Below are positions 39,912-51,634 of a stretch of 64,000 bases of DNA, piece after piece. The DNA is from Adiantum capillus-veneris (taxonomy: Eukaryota > Streptophyta > Polypodiopsida > Polypodiales > Pteridaceae): contig CM043963.1 of NCBI GenBank assembly GCA_014529385.2, positions 2,545,001 to 2,609,000 of the forward strand, in the 5' to 3' direction. Numbering within the stretch: position 1 is the first letter of the stretch; each line of letters begins with the position of its first letter. The position numbers and the translations under genes are program-made. The notes under the pieces were generated by a model. That model had not been told where the DNA came from. It searched no databases and saw nothing but the letters and a program-made list of their open reading frames with translations.

Positions 39912-40230
39912 TACCCCCCTCTTGAAAGCATTGTAATCGCCCTCGATGACGCTTGCAAAACAGACAGAGGCCATAAACCGTCTTAGTCGACACTGACCGT
40001 TAGTACCTACACACTAGGAACACACATGTAGCACATGTACGAATGGACAATCACATCACACGACATCACTCGACATCACAGGACATCACATGACATTCAA
40101 GATTCATTCGGATCTTAGACCATGATTTATCGGCAATGTAGCTAGCAATCGCATCTAGATCCAATCGGGACCTCATCGATGTCCGATTGACTAACCCCTA
40201 TTGCAACCATGTCTATTCGAGATCAAGTAG
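39912..40230 (-). mobile_element. Truncated family C internal 3' end
   Basis: Beyond the polypurine tract (CAAGAGGGGGGTA in element sense, 39912-39924), it matches the reverse of 21890-22210: blocks around AATCGCCCTCGATGACGC, ACCATGATT..., and GACCTCATCGATGT. Similarity is lost by about 40230. Confidence 0.72.
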
Positions 40231-40339
40231 ACCAAAATGCTGCAGTCATTTCGTCTATTAGTTCTTGCACTTAAAAAGAAGTCAAGGCATTTGTTGACAA
40301 AGGAGCGGAGTAACTCCCCTCTTGTGCATCCCACTGCAC

Positions 40340-41382
40340 CAGATCTCCGGTCAAGCTGAGATTCCATCAGGAGCATTTTACAGTGCATAGAACCTATTTT
40401 CCCTATTTTAGCCATTTTCACTTATTATTAATAGGTTACTTTGTTGGGAAACTGGGTAGGGCAATTTAGCCAAGCCAATATATAAGAAAACCTAGCGCTA
40501 GGACTTTTTGGCAGAAAAGGCAGCAACCACCTATTGAAGTGCACCTTCTCAGCAAGACCGGCAAGAGGACCTAGCGTTTTCAGCCACGAAAGACCAGCCA
40601 GCGTTTTTCATCAACAGCAGAAGAAGCCTAGCGTTTTAAGTAGTTGGAGATCAACCTGGCGACAGCAGATTCAACAACGAATTTGCAGTAGATGCTCAAT
40701 TCAGCCTAGCGTTTTTGCACTAGCAATTCAGCCTAGCGTTATGCAGTTTCCGGCGACAGTTCAGTCTTTCTGCATGAGCGTTTTCAGATTTCAGCGTTAC
40801 GACTCCGCACCGCAGCCCCCGAAGCTGCAATTGCAGATCTCACCTTCCCGCAGCAGATTCTCGGCGCACGGTCAGATCAACAAGCGTTTGCAGTTTCAGA
40901 CCGCTATTCGCAGATTTCAACATCTGCGTTTTCAGCGCGTCGTCGTCGTCCCATCGTCGTCATCGCTGTCATCACCGACATAGAGTCAGAATTCAGCAGA
41001 TACAAGATTCACAGATTTCAGCCCTTAGCATTTTCAGATTTCAGCCCATCTCGTCGTCGTCCTCATCGTCGTCGACATTGTCGGCAAGTCCATTGCATTG
41101 TAGAGATTTGTGCAATCAATAGTAGACCGCTCTCGCCATAGAGAGTGGGGCCGTCGGAGGAGGGTTTGACAACATTCTTGTGTCGTATTCTTCTCTCTCA
41201 GTCTCAGCACCTTCATTCACAATGTTTGCCACTTTGTTTGTGATCATTGCACTCTCTCACTAAATGAATGGAAGGCTCTCCCTTCCGTAAGTAAAAGGAA
41301 CCTTGAGCACAATTCGGAGCAGTCATCTTGAGCAAAAGTCATCTTGAGCAAAATTCAACATTCACATCCACTGCACCTTACA
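40340..41382 (+). repeat. Truncated family A LTR
   Basis: From about CTGAGATTCCATCAGG it follows family A LTRs: TTACAGTGCATAGAACCTATTTTCCC, TATA box CCAATATATAAG (about 40476), the GCGTTT-rich zone (40570-40950), GAGAGTGGGGCCGTCGGAGG, ending CACTGCACCTTACA at 41382. The U3 start is missing or too diverged. The next bases, TGGTGATTAGGG, are not a clear PBS, so a solo LTR is likely. The exact left limit is uncertain. Confidence 0.75.
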
Positions 41383-41503
41383 TGGTGATTAGGGATTGAG
41401 ATTATTAAGGTAATGCAAATAAAGGTCAGGGAATGCTAATCATGAACACACTAATGCATAATGACAAACCTAGGTAGCATAACCTAAAGCTCTGATACCA
41501 CTT
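41383..41503 (-). mobile_element. PBS-side fragment of an old minus-strand LTR element
   Basis: GCTCTGATACCA (41489-41500) is the exact reverse complement of the initiator-Met primer site, followed after CT by TGAAGGGAACGGG, a plausible LTR end in minus orientation. LINE A inserted right there, so the LTR should continue from 56754. Only this motif supports the call. Confidence 0.5.
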
Positions 41504-41519
41504 GAAGGGAACGGGATCT
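41504..41519 (+). other. LINE A target site duplication (left)
   Basis: GAAGGGAACGGGATCT, matched at 56754-56769 by GAAGGGAACGGGGTCT (one mismatch). Confidence 0.93.
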
Positions 41520-41733
41520 TTTTTTTCCGAGAAAAAGATCCTTCTATTAGTTACATAAACTGCCCATAGGGCTACAACCACCTCTTCAAGAGAGGCTACA
41601 ACAACCATGATTTGGAGACTCTCCCAATGAAAAAACCAGCATATGTACAATGGGGCTAAAGCAAGAAATGGGGGGAGGGAAAAGCCACATAGGTGGTTGG
41701 TAATGCCATCGGAGTACTCCCTAGACCATGGTG

Positions 41734-43211
41734 TTAAAAGGCCCAGGACGCCAGAGTCGGAAGGAAAGCCTCTCTGCGCTCCCGCATGCGGTCGGAGCTG
41801 CCCTGTAGTCCCTCAAGCTGTCCTCTGAGAGTATGGATCAGCTCTAGCCAAAAATCGCGAACAATCTCTGCAAGTGGCACAGGACGAGCCTCAAAGATGC
41901 GGAAGCAACGGGCCCTCCAGCTGAACCAGAGTGTCAGGCCACTGATGAGCTCCCAACACTCCTCTCTCACTGCACCACTCCTGTGGAGTAAGCTCTGTAG
42001 TAGGCTGGAGTGTAGGTCGCCCCTCCTGTATCATTATCATCCTGCTGGTGGAAGATAGCTCAAACTGAAGTGTCGGGCCCGTGAGGGTGGACCAAGCCGT
42101 TGCTTCCCAAGTGTACTGTCGAGCCGTGGAGAGAGCAGGCATCAGCCGAAGAACTCGTAGCCACACCTGCTGGGCCGAGGGACAGTCCCAAAGACAGTGA
42201 CGCTGACTCTCCACAAGATGGTCACAAGCTGCACATGCGGCCGAGAGACCACTATGCACTAGCCAGCTCCCAATTGCTGTAGCTCTGTGTGCGACCAGCC
42301 ATTGAAACAAGGTGTCTCGCCGCGGTTGTCTGGAGTCCCACAACCTCTCCTAGAAGGCTGCCAAGAACTCAACTGAGACCACCCTCCTGTCAATAAGGTG
42401 CTGCAGCAGGGCAGGCCTCTCTCTGTGCTGCTAGTATATGACGTCCCAGTCAAACAGTGTACTGAAAGAAAGGGACTCCTGGGTGGTCTGCAGAAGAGAA
42501 GGGGTCCCTCCAGAGCCACTCACCAGGATCCCACTGTACTGGGTCAGGATCTATGACACAAGTCCTCCCACCGATGCCCACTACCCCGATCCTCTGAAAA
42601 CAACAATTTGCCACCTGCGGGGCCTCTACTACAACTCGCTGTAGGCGTCCCCCATCCTGAAGCTCGAAGAAAAGGGATGGAACAGTCTCTCAGCAGGCCC
42701 TGACGGAGATGAGAACCTCCAGTCGTGTGAAGGCTCCCATCCACCTGGGTGTTACTGGCTCGAGAGGCGTGAGCCACTCACCTGGAACTGCCTCTGAGAT
42801 GTCCTGGCACATGCTCTGCACCCCTCTCATGCCCTGTAGCTGGAAACCCTGCACCTCCTCTGACAAGCCTGTGAACTCTAACCAATCACCTAAAGAGCGC
42901 GCTGGACCGGCTTCCATGGGACCCCAGGAAATATGAGGCCGACTACCAACCAAGTGGCCTCTCTGGGTTCCAGACAAGGGGCTGCCGTAGGCGCTCCTCC
43001 GTGCAAGTAGGCTGTCTCTGCTCCAGGCCTCGCCGCAAGAGCTCCCAAGATCGAAGTAGACTGACAGCGAAGCGGTCCTCCAGTCTCCTGCTGAAACCAA
43101 CTCTGCGCATCTCTGTGAAGATCCATCTAGTCGAAGGTTGCTAGGGGCCTCCTGCCTGAGGCACCCTAGCATGAAGCCGCTGTAGCAAGAAATCCTTCCA
43201 GGGCTCCTCAC
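41734..43211 (-). pseudogene. LINE A ORF2 C-terminal part
   Basis: Fragmented frames downstream of RT. 41891-42343 includes the zinc-binding motif region CAACDHLVESQRHCLWDCPS followed by AQQVWLRVLRLM, typical of the C-terminus of plant LINE ORF2. 41734-41970 is a helical tail (WLELIHTLRGQLEGLQG). 42259-43211 holds frameshifted connection sequence. Multiple frame changes and stops. Confidence 0.7.
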
Positions 43212-44673
43212 CTAGAAGATGTCCTCGGACGATGAACTTCCCAAGAAGGGCTCTGCTCTTCTGTGCTGGGTCAATGATCCCAAGCCCTCCCTGTGAACAA
43301 GGAAGAGTGATGACTTGCCAAGCCAGTTTGGCTCGGGCTATCTGAGTGTCATGTCCTGACCAAAGGAAGTTCCTGATCAGTCTCTCTACTTGGCTGATAC
43401 AAGAACTCGAGAAGATCCAGCAAGAAGTGATGTACCACATAGTCGCCAACAACACCTGGTTGGCCACTACTACTCTGCCAGCCAAAGAAAGTCGTGCTGA
43501 GCTCCAATGTAACAACTTCCTCTTGATAGACAGGAGAAGGGAAGCAATCTGCTGCTCGGGAGACAAGTCCACAACCCAAGTACCGAACTGCAGTCCCTGG
43601 GGGAATCCACCTAAAACCCTCTCCTGGCATCCAATCGGGTACAGGAGCACTACCAACCGAGAAAGCCACTGTCTTTCTCCAGTTGATCAGTGCGCCCGAT
43701 GCACAACAAAAGGTCTCTAGAGCCTGCTCACACTTGTGAAGGTTGGCGTCCAGAAGCTCATCTCCCCGAATAGGGAGTGCTAAGCCCCATAGACCAACCT
43801 GCTGCGACACCAAAAACCTGCTCATCGCCTCCGCATAGAACAGAAGGAGGAAGGGGGCAAGAGGACAACCCTGTCTGACCAAACGTGTGAGCATGAAGTG
43901 TCACCTCTACCTCCCGCCAAAAGTACCTGACTGTGAGCCTGTCTTTACAAAGCTGACACCCCTTTGATCCAAGCATCTTAGAAGCCCATCCTGCGTAGAG
44001 TGCCCTCTAGAAAGTCTAAGTCAACTCTGTCGTATGCCTTCTCAAAATCGAGAAGAAGAATCACTAGGTCCTACCACGGAGCCGTGCCAGGGAAGAAGCC
44101 TCCCAAAAAGTAAAGATGTTGTCAAGGATACTGCGTTCCTTGACAAAACCTGTCTGAGTCCCATGTATAAGGCTCTCTAGAAGTGGCTGAATCCTCAAAC
44201 TCAGAGCCTTGGCAATAATTTTGTAGACTGAGTTGAGGATGGTGATGGGGCGCCATTGTCGAATCTCATCCAAGGAGCCCCCCTCCTTGGGAATGAGGTA
44301 GATTAGGCCCTCACTCATGTTGTCAGGCATCTCTCCTGTGTGCAAAATGTACTGAAAAGCACTACAGAAATCTGGGCCAAGCAGGTCCCAGTAGTCGAAG
44401 AAAAAACTGGGGAGTCAGTCCATCCTCACCTAGACAGCTACCACGAGGGAGGGCCCTAAGAGCCGTGTGCAGCTTCTCAAGCTGAAGTGGTAGCTCAAGC
44501 CTCTGACGCATCTCCTCAGTCACAAGACAAGGCATCTGTGCCCAAACCTGCTCCCTGCATGCATCCTGACGCTCTGACTGGGGCTCTGCAGACAGTAACT
44601 CAGGGTAAAAGTCAGTAGCCACTGCACGCATATCCTCGGGCTCAGAAGCAACTGACCTGTCGGGCCTTCTCAA
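43141..44673 (-). pseudogene. LINE A reverse transcriptase, broken
   Basis: RT pieces in order: LPRGSCLGEDGLTPQFF (44362-44673), then LIYLIPKEGG, IRQWRPITILNSVYKIIAK and TGFVKERSILDNIF (44064-44345). Motif A, LLLDFEKAYDRVD, lies at about 44020-44070 in another frame. Then VRQGCPLAPFLLLFYAEAM and IRGDELLDANLHKCEQALET (43349-43894), and WYITSCWIF with RLIRNFLWSGHDTQIARAK (43141-43656). The FADD/YADD catalytic box expected between RGDELLDA and NLHKCEQAL is absent: an in-frame deletion has removed it. Confidence 0.82.
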
Positions 44674-44802
44674 CTGATTGACCTTGGCATGCGAATGCCG
44701 AGTCCCACTGCCTCAAAGAAAGCACCGATCACTCTGTCGCCCACCTGGGTCCACTCAGTTGCCTGCCGATGGAAAGCAAACTCATGTCGCCTCTCCTCTG
44801 TG

Positions 44803-45879
44803 CTAACAAGCACCTAACGAGCCTGTTGTAGCTGTTCCTCCAACCAAGGACTGTCTGGATGCTGCTCCTGCATCCTCTGTAGCGAAGCAATCCCTCGTTT
44901 GAGACGCTGCTCCTCCTCTCTCGCTGCAGCTCGGCGAGCCAGAGACTCCTGGAGAAAAAAAACGGCTAATCTGAGCTAGGCCTGAGGCCACTCTGTCATC
45001 AGGAGAATCTTGCCTGTCCAAGCTCTCTGTCCAGAGAGCCTCTACCCGCTCTCTGAGTGCTGTGTCCAACAAGACCCTCTCTGGGATGCGAAGCATCGTG
45101 CTTCCACTCCTCTGCCTGTCTGCCACTGTGAGGATCATTGGTGCATGGTCCGAGAAGGAAGTCCCTGCCAGAATGCCCAGTGTCCCTCCCAAGTCACTGA
45201 AATGGTCACTAGTGTAGAAGCGATCTATCCGCGATAGATTCACTCCTCCCACTATGCGGTCCGAACGAGAGAAGGCAAGGTTGTCTGGGGGCCTCACAAA
45301 ACCAGTGCTGCGAAACATCCGAGACCCTCAGAGTCATACAAAACCTCTCCCAAGCTGCTAGCTCAACTCCATGCACAGTAGCATGGCTAACACCAATCTT
45401 GTTAGAGGGGTCCTCCAACATGTTGAAGTCCCCTCCTATGCACCAGTCTTCTGCCTGCGGCAGAGACTCAACTATCTGTGACCAAAACTCTGCTCGAGCA
45501 CTCGCCACATATTGGGCGCATAGATGTTCAGGAAGCCCACCAGGCAACCCTGAACCTGCATAGTAATCCACTGAGCCCTGCATGGCACAATAATCCCTCT
45601 GCCCACAATGGCCTGCTGCAAAGAGTCCGCAATAGTCATACATACCCCACCCTGGATGCCTCCAGGTCCAAAAATAGCTGACCAAAAAGTATCATATCAT
45701 CCACGCAAGAGCTGACCACAACGTCTAATGCGGCTCTCACACAGATGGTGCTCATGAAGCATAAGGAGATCAATCTCTCCTCCCGCAAGGCAGCGCTGAA
45801 GCTCCTGACGTAGTCGGCCCCGCTGACACTGAAACTGGGGCCCACCTAGTCCCTGCGCGTTCCATGAGACGATCCTCAT
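44803..45879 (-). pseudogene. LINE A ORF2 endonuclease domain, broken
   Basis: Starts MRIVSWNAQGLGGPQFQ (45697-45879), the usual opening of plant LINE apurinic endonucleases, then LMLHEHHL (catalytic Glu region). WCIGGDFNMLEDPSNKIG (45209-45685) follows, then VNLSRIDRFY and GTSFSDHAPMILTV (44803-45318; catalytic Asp and His). The domain is complete in motifs but spread over three frames. Confidence 0.82.
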
Positions 45880-47777
45880 GGGGAGCGAGAGAGAACAAAT
45901 GCTGCCGCAGCAGCTAGACGGGCTATCTTCGAGGCTGGCTTGGATGGGGAGTAATCCGCATCCGAACGTCCTCTAGATAGGCGTGACTGCAACGAGTGCC
46001 TGGCCCAAGCCCAAGCAGAGCGAGCCGTACGTAAAGCAACCTCCTCTATCCAGGAGTCCTCATGAATGTATACATAGCATGGCAAGCTCTGTGTATCGGC
46101 AAAGAAGTAAACCACAATGTGTCTACATCCTGCTGAATTTGGAGGTGTCACCGCAAACTTGGCCAATGGCCATAGAGTCTGAAGCATGTCTGTAACTCCT
46201 AGTTCTCCCATGTGGTGAGAGAACTCTAGGACCTGTGTGTGCAACCATCCCAACACTGAGTCGAGAGTCCACTCTGTCTGGTCTCTGCTGCAGAGGGGAA
46301 AGGAGAAGCCAACTGCCGAGTCCAAGGCCTCTGTCCCCCTAGCTGCAAGGAACAGAACATGGACCCTGAAGCAGGCTGCCTAATGGTCTGCTGAGGGGTC
46401 ACCGAGAAAACGAGTGAAGTCGTAGTCGAAGAAATCCCATCGGTGCCGGATGTCAATGCTCGTCAGACCTCGAGGGATATCTGCAAGGGGGGACGTCTGC
46501 ACCTATAGAGGGGGTTGCAGGAAAGGCTGCCCCTCTTTCGCCAAGCGACTCGTGGCAAAGGTGCTGCCAAGAGATCTCCTAGCAGCCGGAGAGGGCCCTG
46601 CCCCTTGGGACGACTGTGGAACGGAAGCAGGAGGGGGGGGGGGGGGGGAGGAGGAGCAGGGGGGAGCGGTGGAGAAGAGAGGCGGGGGGGGGGAGCGGTA
46701 GAGGTAGAGGGGCGGGAGCGGGAGCAAGAGGCGGGGGGGAGGAAGAGGAAGAGGGGGGGAACTCTAGAGGGGGAGGGGCTATCGAGGGTGAAGCTGGGGT
46801 GGGGGCTGGAGCAGGGACCTCATCCTGCTCAAGAGGACCAAACCAGTTCCCCGTGGGAACCCACTGCTGTTGAGTAGGCGCCTGTGGACCACTCTGAGTG
46901 CCGGGCTATCGCTGTGGCCCCTGTCGTCGTCGACCACGGCCCTGCTGCCATCCCTCCTCTGCTGGAGTCCCAGGCTCAAAGGGTCGCTTTGCATGTGTGC
47001 GCTGTGTCTCTGTCTGTGTCTGCTGGCCAGCCCTTGCAGGCTGGGGCTGAGGCTGTGGTGTAGGTCGAGGCCTCCTCCGTGGACAGGCCTTCGCCAGATG
47101 GTCCGTCTGTCGACAAATGAAGCATTGGTTCCGGAGTCCCGAATACTCCACACTCTGTCTAAACCAACCCCCACTCACTCGAGGCAGAAGAATAACCTTC
47201 GGGAGCATGTGAGTGTCTCTGACCAAAACGCGAACTGAGGGAATGCCAACTGCCTTGGCAGCTACTGAGGCTGCCGTGCCAGGGTCTCCAGGACAGTCCC
47301 AATGGCTGAGCCGATCCTGGACAAAAGTGGTAAGTACTCCTTTCAACCCGGAAGGCAGACGGAGATGGGGATGTCTGCCTCCTCTACTAGAACATCCAAA
47401 GCAGGGTCGAAACCATGTCTCCACTGTCGAAAATGGGCTCATGCTGCTCGGATGGTCAATGGACTCATTGCGATGACCTTGGACGCCATCTCGAAGGTCT
47501 CAAACTCGATCTGATAGTAAGCTCGTCCGAGTATCTGTACGTCCAAGATCTTGCCCACCTCCACGAGAATGCGGGCCTGGAGAAGGTCACGCAGCTCTCC
47601 TCTCCTAGGTCGGGTGCCGAGAATCTTGCAGATGATAGAAGTCGCCTGCAAGCGTTCTACCTCTACGGCTAGGCTCGCTTGCTCTGTCGGCGAAAGAGCA
47701 AGTCGAATGGTGGGCTCAGCGGGGTCGAGCGAGGGGGCTTCAGATGAGTCCCTCTGTGGCGGAGCTGGAGCCTCCAT
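45876..47777 (-). pseudogene. LINE A ORF1 (gag-like, CCHC)
   Basis: The N-terminal piece 47439-47777 has the RNA-binding-like fold start (EFETFEMASKVIAMSPLTIR), typical of DUF4283-type ORF1. 46906-47442 carries SWNDCPGDPG-type sequence, SVEYSGLRNQCFICRQTDHL and the CCHC knuckle CFICRQTDHLAKAC, then a Pro/Gln-Thr tail. G/C-tract-rich DNA (46.6-46.8 kb) encodes a poorly supported middle. 45876-46325 is an open C-terminal part (TEWTLDSVLGWLHTQVLEFS) ending four bases into the ORF2 start. Stops and frameshifts separate the segments. Confidence 0.7.
46633..46648 (+). repeat. G16 tract within LINE A ORF1 region
   Basis: Uninterrupted G16, followed by further G-rich runs (46660-46760). Poly-C in LINE RNA sense. 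Confidence 0.9.
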
Positions 47778-47898
47778 CTGTGTCTACTTCTGTGTCGAAG
47801 AAGCGGGCGGTGAAGCGACTCTGCAGCCGAGCGCGTTGAGCACTGTCGAAAGAAACAGTGCTACCAGAGCCAAGAGTAGGAGACTTCGGGAAGAAGAA

Positions 47899-47923
47899 GG
47901 GGGGGGGGGGGGGGGGGGGGGGG
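47899..47923 (+). repeat. G25 homopolymer in LINE A 5' region
   Basis: 25 consecutive G; copy number may be an assembly or slippage estimate. Confidence 0.85.
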
Positions 47924-48035
47924 AAGATCGGATAAGGTGGGCAGTGTGCGGGAACTCAAGAGGCGGCGGGTACGTACAGCAGGGGGGTGGGCGGGGTGGG
48001 TTGCAGCATGCAAGGGCAGGCGAGGGCGGGGGGCA

Positions 48036-48040
48036 GCGCG
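48036..48040 (+). other. Chromovirus target duplication GCGCG (left)
   Basis: GCGCG at 48036-48040, repeated at 56706-56710. Confidence 0.92.
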
Positions 48041-49515
48041 TGTCACCAGCGTGTGACTACTATCTATCCTTTTTGTTGATTTCTTTCTTATTATTTATTC
48101 ACTTTCACTTTTTAGAAACACCCCTCGAGAAATCTAACTGCCCTGCATTGCATAGCTAGTGTGGAACTGTTCAGAGGGAGTCTTGGCCTGAGGGCAAGAG
48201 AGCACTAAGGTTGGACAAGGACTATGGTTAGCCAAAGTGGGGTCATTGACTAGCCAAAGTGGAATCCTTTGCTACAGAGGCTACATTTCAGTTTTGGGTG
48301 TGGCTGCAGTGTACAAAGGGGGTCAGATGACCTAGAAAGATACAATGGCAGCATCTCCTAAAATTTAGGGAACTGCTATTTTGGGACCTGAAAATGTGTT
48401 TGCGTCATTGCCTCCGGTATGACTAGGGGAACATTTTACAACTCTGCCGCGAAGTCAACTGGGCAACCGGTCAAGATATTTTTAAGCGGCGAACCCGAAA
48501 CGGGAAAATGCTTGTAAATGCGCCAAGTGTCAATTTCTCATGGACTTTCCTCCTATAGAAAAATGGGCGCTGATTTTTAAGCTGGGAGAGGGCTTCAGTT
48601 GCATTTTGTCACAGGTTGAGAGTTATGGAGTGCTTCCTTTCCCTCTTATGTACAATGCGGTGCCAGGAGTGATGCCCTGCACGCTACGCACTGCCCTCTC
48701 TATCCCCTATGGTAGTATGTTATGCCCCTCTAGTGGGCTTTTCGATTGACCAATGTACAATTGTGTGGGTTCATGCGCGATTGCCGAGGCAAGAGCCTCT
48801 TGCACAGGTATTGGATTAGCTAGCGGCTAATCCTCCGCAGGTACAGGTGATTCGGAGAGGTTTCACGTGCGAAATCTCGTCCGATTCAAAGGGCAAGTAG
48901 CCCTACAGGTGCGGGAGCTCGAGGACTTGCTACGGATGCGACCGGCACGCAAAACGGAGCCCGAAACAGTGAATTACAGCCTGCTGTGTATTTTTGCAGG
49001 TTTAGGGTTTTGGCCCTGAACGGACCCTAATACCCCCGGGAGGTTCGGGGACGCGAGGGGACCGTTTTACATGTGATCTGGCGCATTTTTGGAGCAGAAA
49101 ACAGAGAATTCAGCGTGCTGCAGATTCTCGCCAGGTTTTGCAAAGTGTCCGTATGCGTCGGGAAAGTCATCCAATGCGTGGGAATACTGACTGTGAAGGG
49201 TCCTAGTACAGTTATGTTGCCGAAATCGGGCGAGAACAGTTGAAATTCAGCCAAGGTTGTGCGGGGCAGCTTGTAGGGAACCACAGCGTTTATTCCTTCC
49301 TATGAAGAATAAAGAAATACCGAAAGGGGCGCCTATTTAGGGGCCAATCTGGTGTCGGTCTTCTCATATAGGTGCAATCTAGCAGCTTGTATCCCTTTCC
49401 CCTTTGTTGTGTCTTGAAAGTACAGGTAAAGTGGGCGACAAATTAAATGGGTGAAAGCAAATAAGGTTTAAGTCTAAGGTCTACCGCCCTTTTTGGATTG
49501 AACAGGCCGGTTTCA
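48041..49515 (+). repeat. 5' LTR of chromovirus
   Basis: TGTCACCAGCGTGTGACTAC to GAACAGGCCGGTTTCA. Contains the conserved block AAAGAAATACCGAAAGGGGC...GGGGCCAAT (49311-49348) shared with family C LTRs, and AATAAA at 49308. Unlike the other LTRs here, no obvious TATA box was found. Confidence 0.93.
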
Positions 49516-49532
49516 TGGTTCCATTGCCGGGA
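49516..49532 (+). other. Primer binding site, tRNA-Glu-like
   Basis: TGGTTCCATTGCCGGGA directly abuts the LTR. It complements the 3' end of plant tRNA-Glu (TGGTTCCGTTGCCGGGA expected) with one mismatch. Assignment rests on remembered tRNA sequence. Confidence 0.65.
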
Positions 49533-49622
49533 TTAAATCACTTTTTCCCATAGAAGTGAGCCTTGGTCAGTTGGGGCTTGCAGACGCAGAGGATCATAGA
49601 CCAGACATAGGGAATTGCAATT

Positions 49623-51634
49623 ATGGCTGACATACCAGATGATGTGACTGAAGAGGTTTCCTCCTCACAGGGTCAACAGACACATGAAGTGGGTGAGTTT
49701 TCAACACCACCATAGACGGATGATGATATATTCAGGACCCAGTTGACTACTGTTGTGGCTATGTTCACACAAAGTAATGCAGAACCCGAGGTTAAGCCTT
49801 TTTGCAACCTCCTCTTCCGACTCGGCAAGTTGGGTCACTTGATCATATTCAAAAGCCTGTTAAGGCTCAAGCATAGGTGATTCATAGTGCAGAGTCAATG
49901 GAAACACCTCTACACTTGACGGAGAATATGCAGTCTCCACAACCTGTGCCTAAGGTGCAAGAACAGGTGGCTGATATGCCAGTCTTTCAAGCTATACCAG
50001 TTCAGCGTGCCACTTTTCAGCAGCCTATAGCTGGTTCTAATGGGCAGGGAAGCCACCTATAGGCTATGCAACAAGTCTTCCCACCACCTTCAGTACACCC
50101 TGGCTATTTTGGAGGTGGATCGGTATTCCAGAGCATGGCTGGTCATGCATCTGGAAATCAGTTTTACACGCCAGGAATAGTGTTCGGGGGTGCTCAAACA
50201 ATGATGCCTAACCCCATGTATGGTATCACGGGCATGCTACCAGGGTTTCAAAGCACTCAAGGCCAATTTGGGATGCCACAAGCAAATTTTGGTATGGCTG
50301 GAACTACAAATCAACAGCCAAATATGGCATTTCCAGGTCAACTTAATAGCGGTCAAGGAACACAAATGAACCCTAGCAGTGTTCCCATGTTTCAGTCACT
50401 TCTATATGACAACTTAACGTCGCTGGAGAAGCCAACTCCGTACAAAGAAGGTGGCAAAGGTGTGGCATTCACGACCTTTACAGGGTTTGATGACAGGAAG
50501 AAGGCTCTCATCTTCCTCCAGCAGTTTGACAAGGCCTATGCAGGGGGGAACTTTACAGAGGCTTCAAAGGTCCGCAAGGCAGCCACTTTCTTGACAGGGA
50601 ATGCGGGACAATGGTGGACAACTTTATTGCTTCAAGGGCAAGCTCCGTCCACATAGATTTACTTCAAGCAGATTTTTGCAACAGCATGGTTATTTGATGA
50701 CTTTGAAGCAGATGTCATGACAGAATGACACCAGCTTAATGCTGCTACTTGCAAGAATCTGGATGACTACATTCGGAAGTTTTGGAAAGCCCTACTTCCA
50801 GTAACTTCCTAGAGGTTTGTGCCATTGACAGAACATATTGAAAAATACTGTTGTGGCCTACCCAAAGGATTGAGAAAGTACTGCACGAAGACCAAAGTCA
50901 CTACTTTGTCGCAGCTCATCGAGGTAGCAAACACTGGCAATGGTTTGCTCAAGGGAGAAGACTGTGAATTTAATACGAGCGTCAAGGAAGGACCAGCCAA
51001 GAAAAATTCAGCGGAGAAGTACGTTCCCAATGAGGTTCCTAAAGGGACTCAATTGCCAGACAAGGCAGGGAAAGGCAAAGCTACGGCTGAATCAGAAAAG
51101 GGACCAGCAAAGAAATGGAAAAGAAGTTTTCCTCGCAAGCTGGAAGAGCAAAAGAAGGTCATGAGGTCAGACAACAAATGCTTTATCTGTGAGCAGCCTG
51201 GCCACATTGCTTACAATTGTCCTCAAAAGAAAAGGCCAGCTGATTCTGAAGACAAGGAGGACAGGAAAGGAAAGAGGCCCATGGCTGGTCTAGTGCCAGA
51301 TATGGTGGGCGACAAGCCAACTTCAGATGCAAGTGAGTTTTGCAGAGCATGGGGAAAGGTCAGGGATCAAACAGTGCTTATCTTCTTTGATCCAGGTTCC
51401 AAAGCCAACTTCATTTCCCGAGAATTGGCTTCAAAGTTGGGAATCAGACCTGAAGAGATGGGGTATACAACAGAGGCAGGTTTGGCATGTCCTGGCCATA
51501 CAGAGGCTCTGACACCTATCATCGGAAAGTTGCGCGTACATATCCAGTCCTATGTAGATGCTGAAGAATTTTACATCATGCCACTGGACGGATGTGATGT
51601 GTTGCTAGGTACTCCTTGGTTGTTTCGTGTATAG
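49623..51634 (+). pseudogene. Chromovirus gag and protease, broken
   Basis: Start MADIPDDVTEEVSSSQ (49623) in one frame, with a stop near 49712 and a shift to the next frame by 49877. Gln/Pro/Met-rich matrix-like region 50066-50400, capsid core GNFTEASKVRKAATFLTGNA and GQWWTTLLLQG (stopped at 50656), then EHIEKYCCGLPKGLRKYCTK and LSQLIEVANTGNGL. Zinc knuckle CFICEQPGHIAYNC, then retropepsin VLIFFDPGSKANFIS (DPGS) and LDGCDVLLGTPWLF. Several internal stops (50656, about 50730, 50812). Confidence 0.88.

Noticed and set aside
46515-46877. Plus-strand ORFs rich in Gly/Arg/Glu in the poly-G region (also 47551-48159)
   Set aside because: They are translations of G-rich low-complexity DNA opposite LINE A ORF1; no domain and no conserved pattern.
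48540-48749. Duplicated 69-codon ORFs at 48540 and 55730
   Set aside because: Both are in the chromovirus LTRs; the duplication is the LTR pair, not a gene family.
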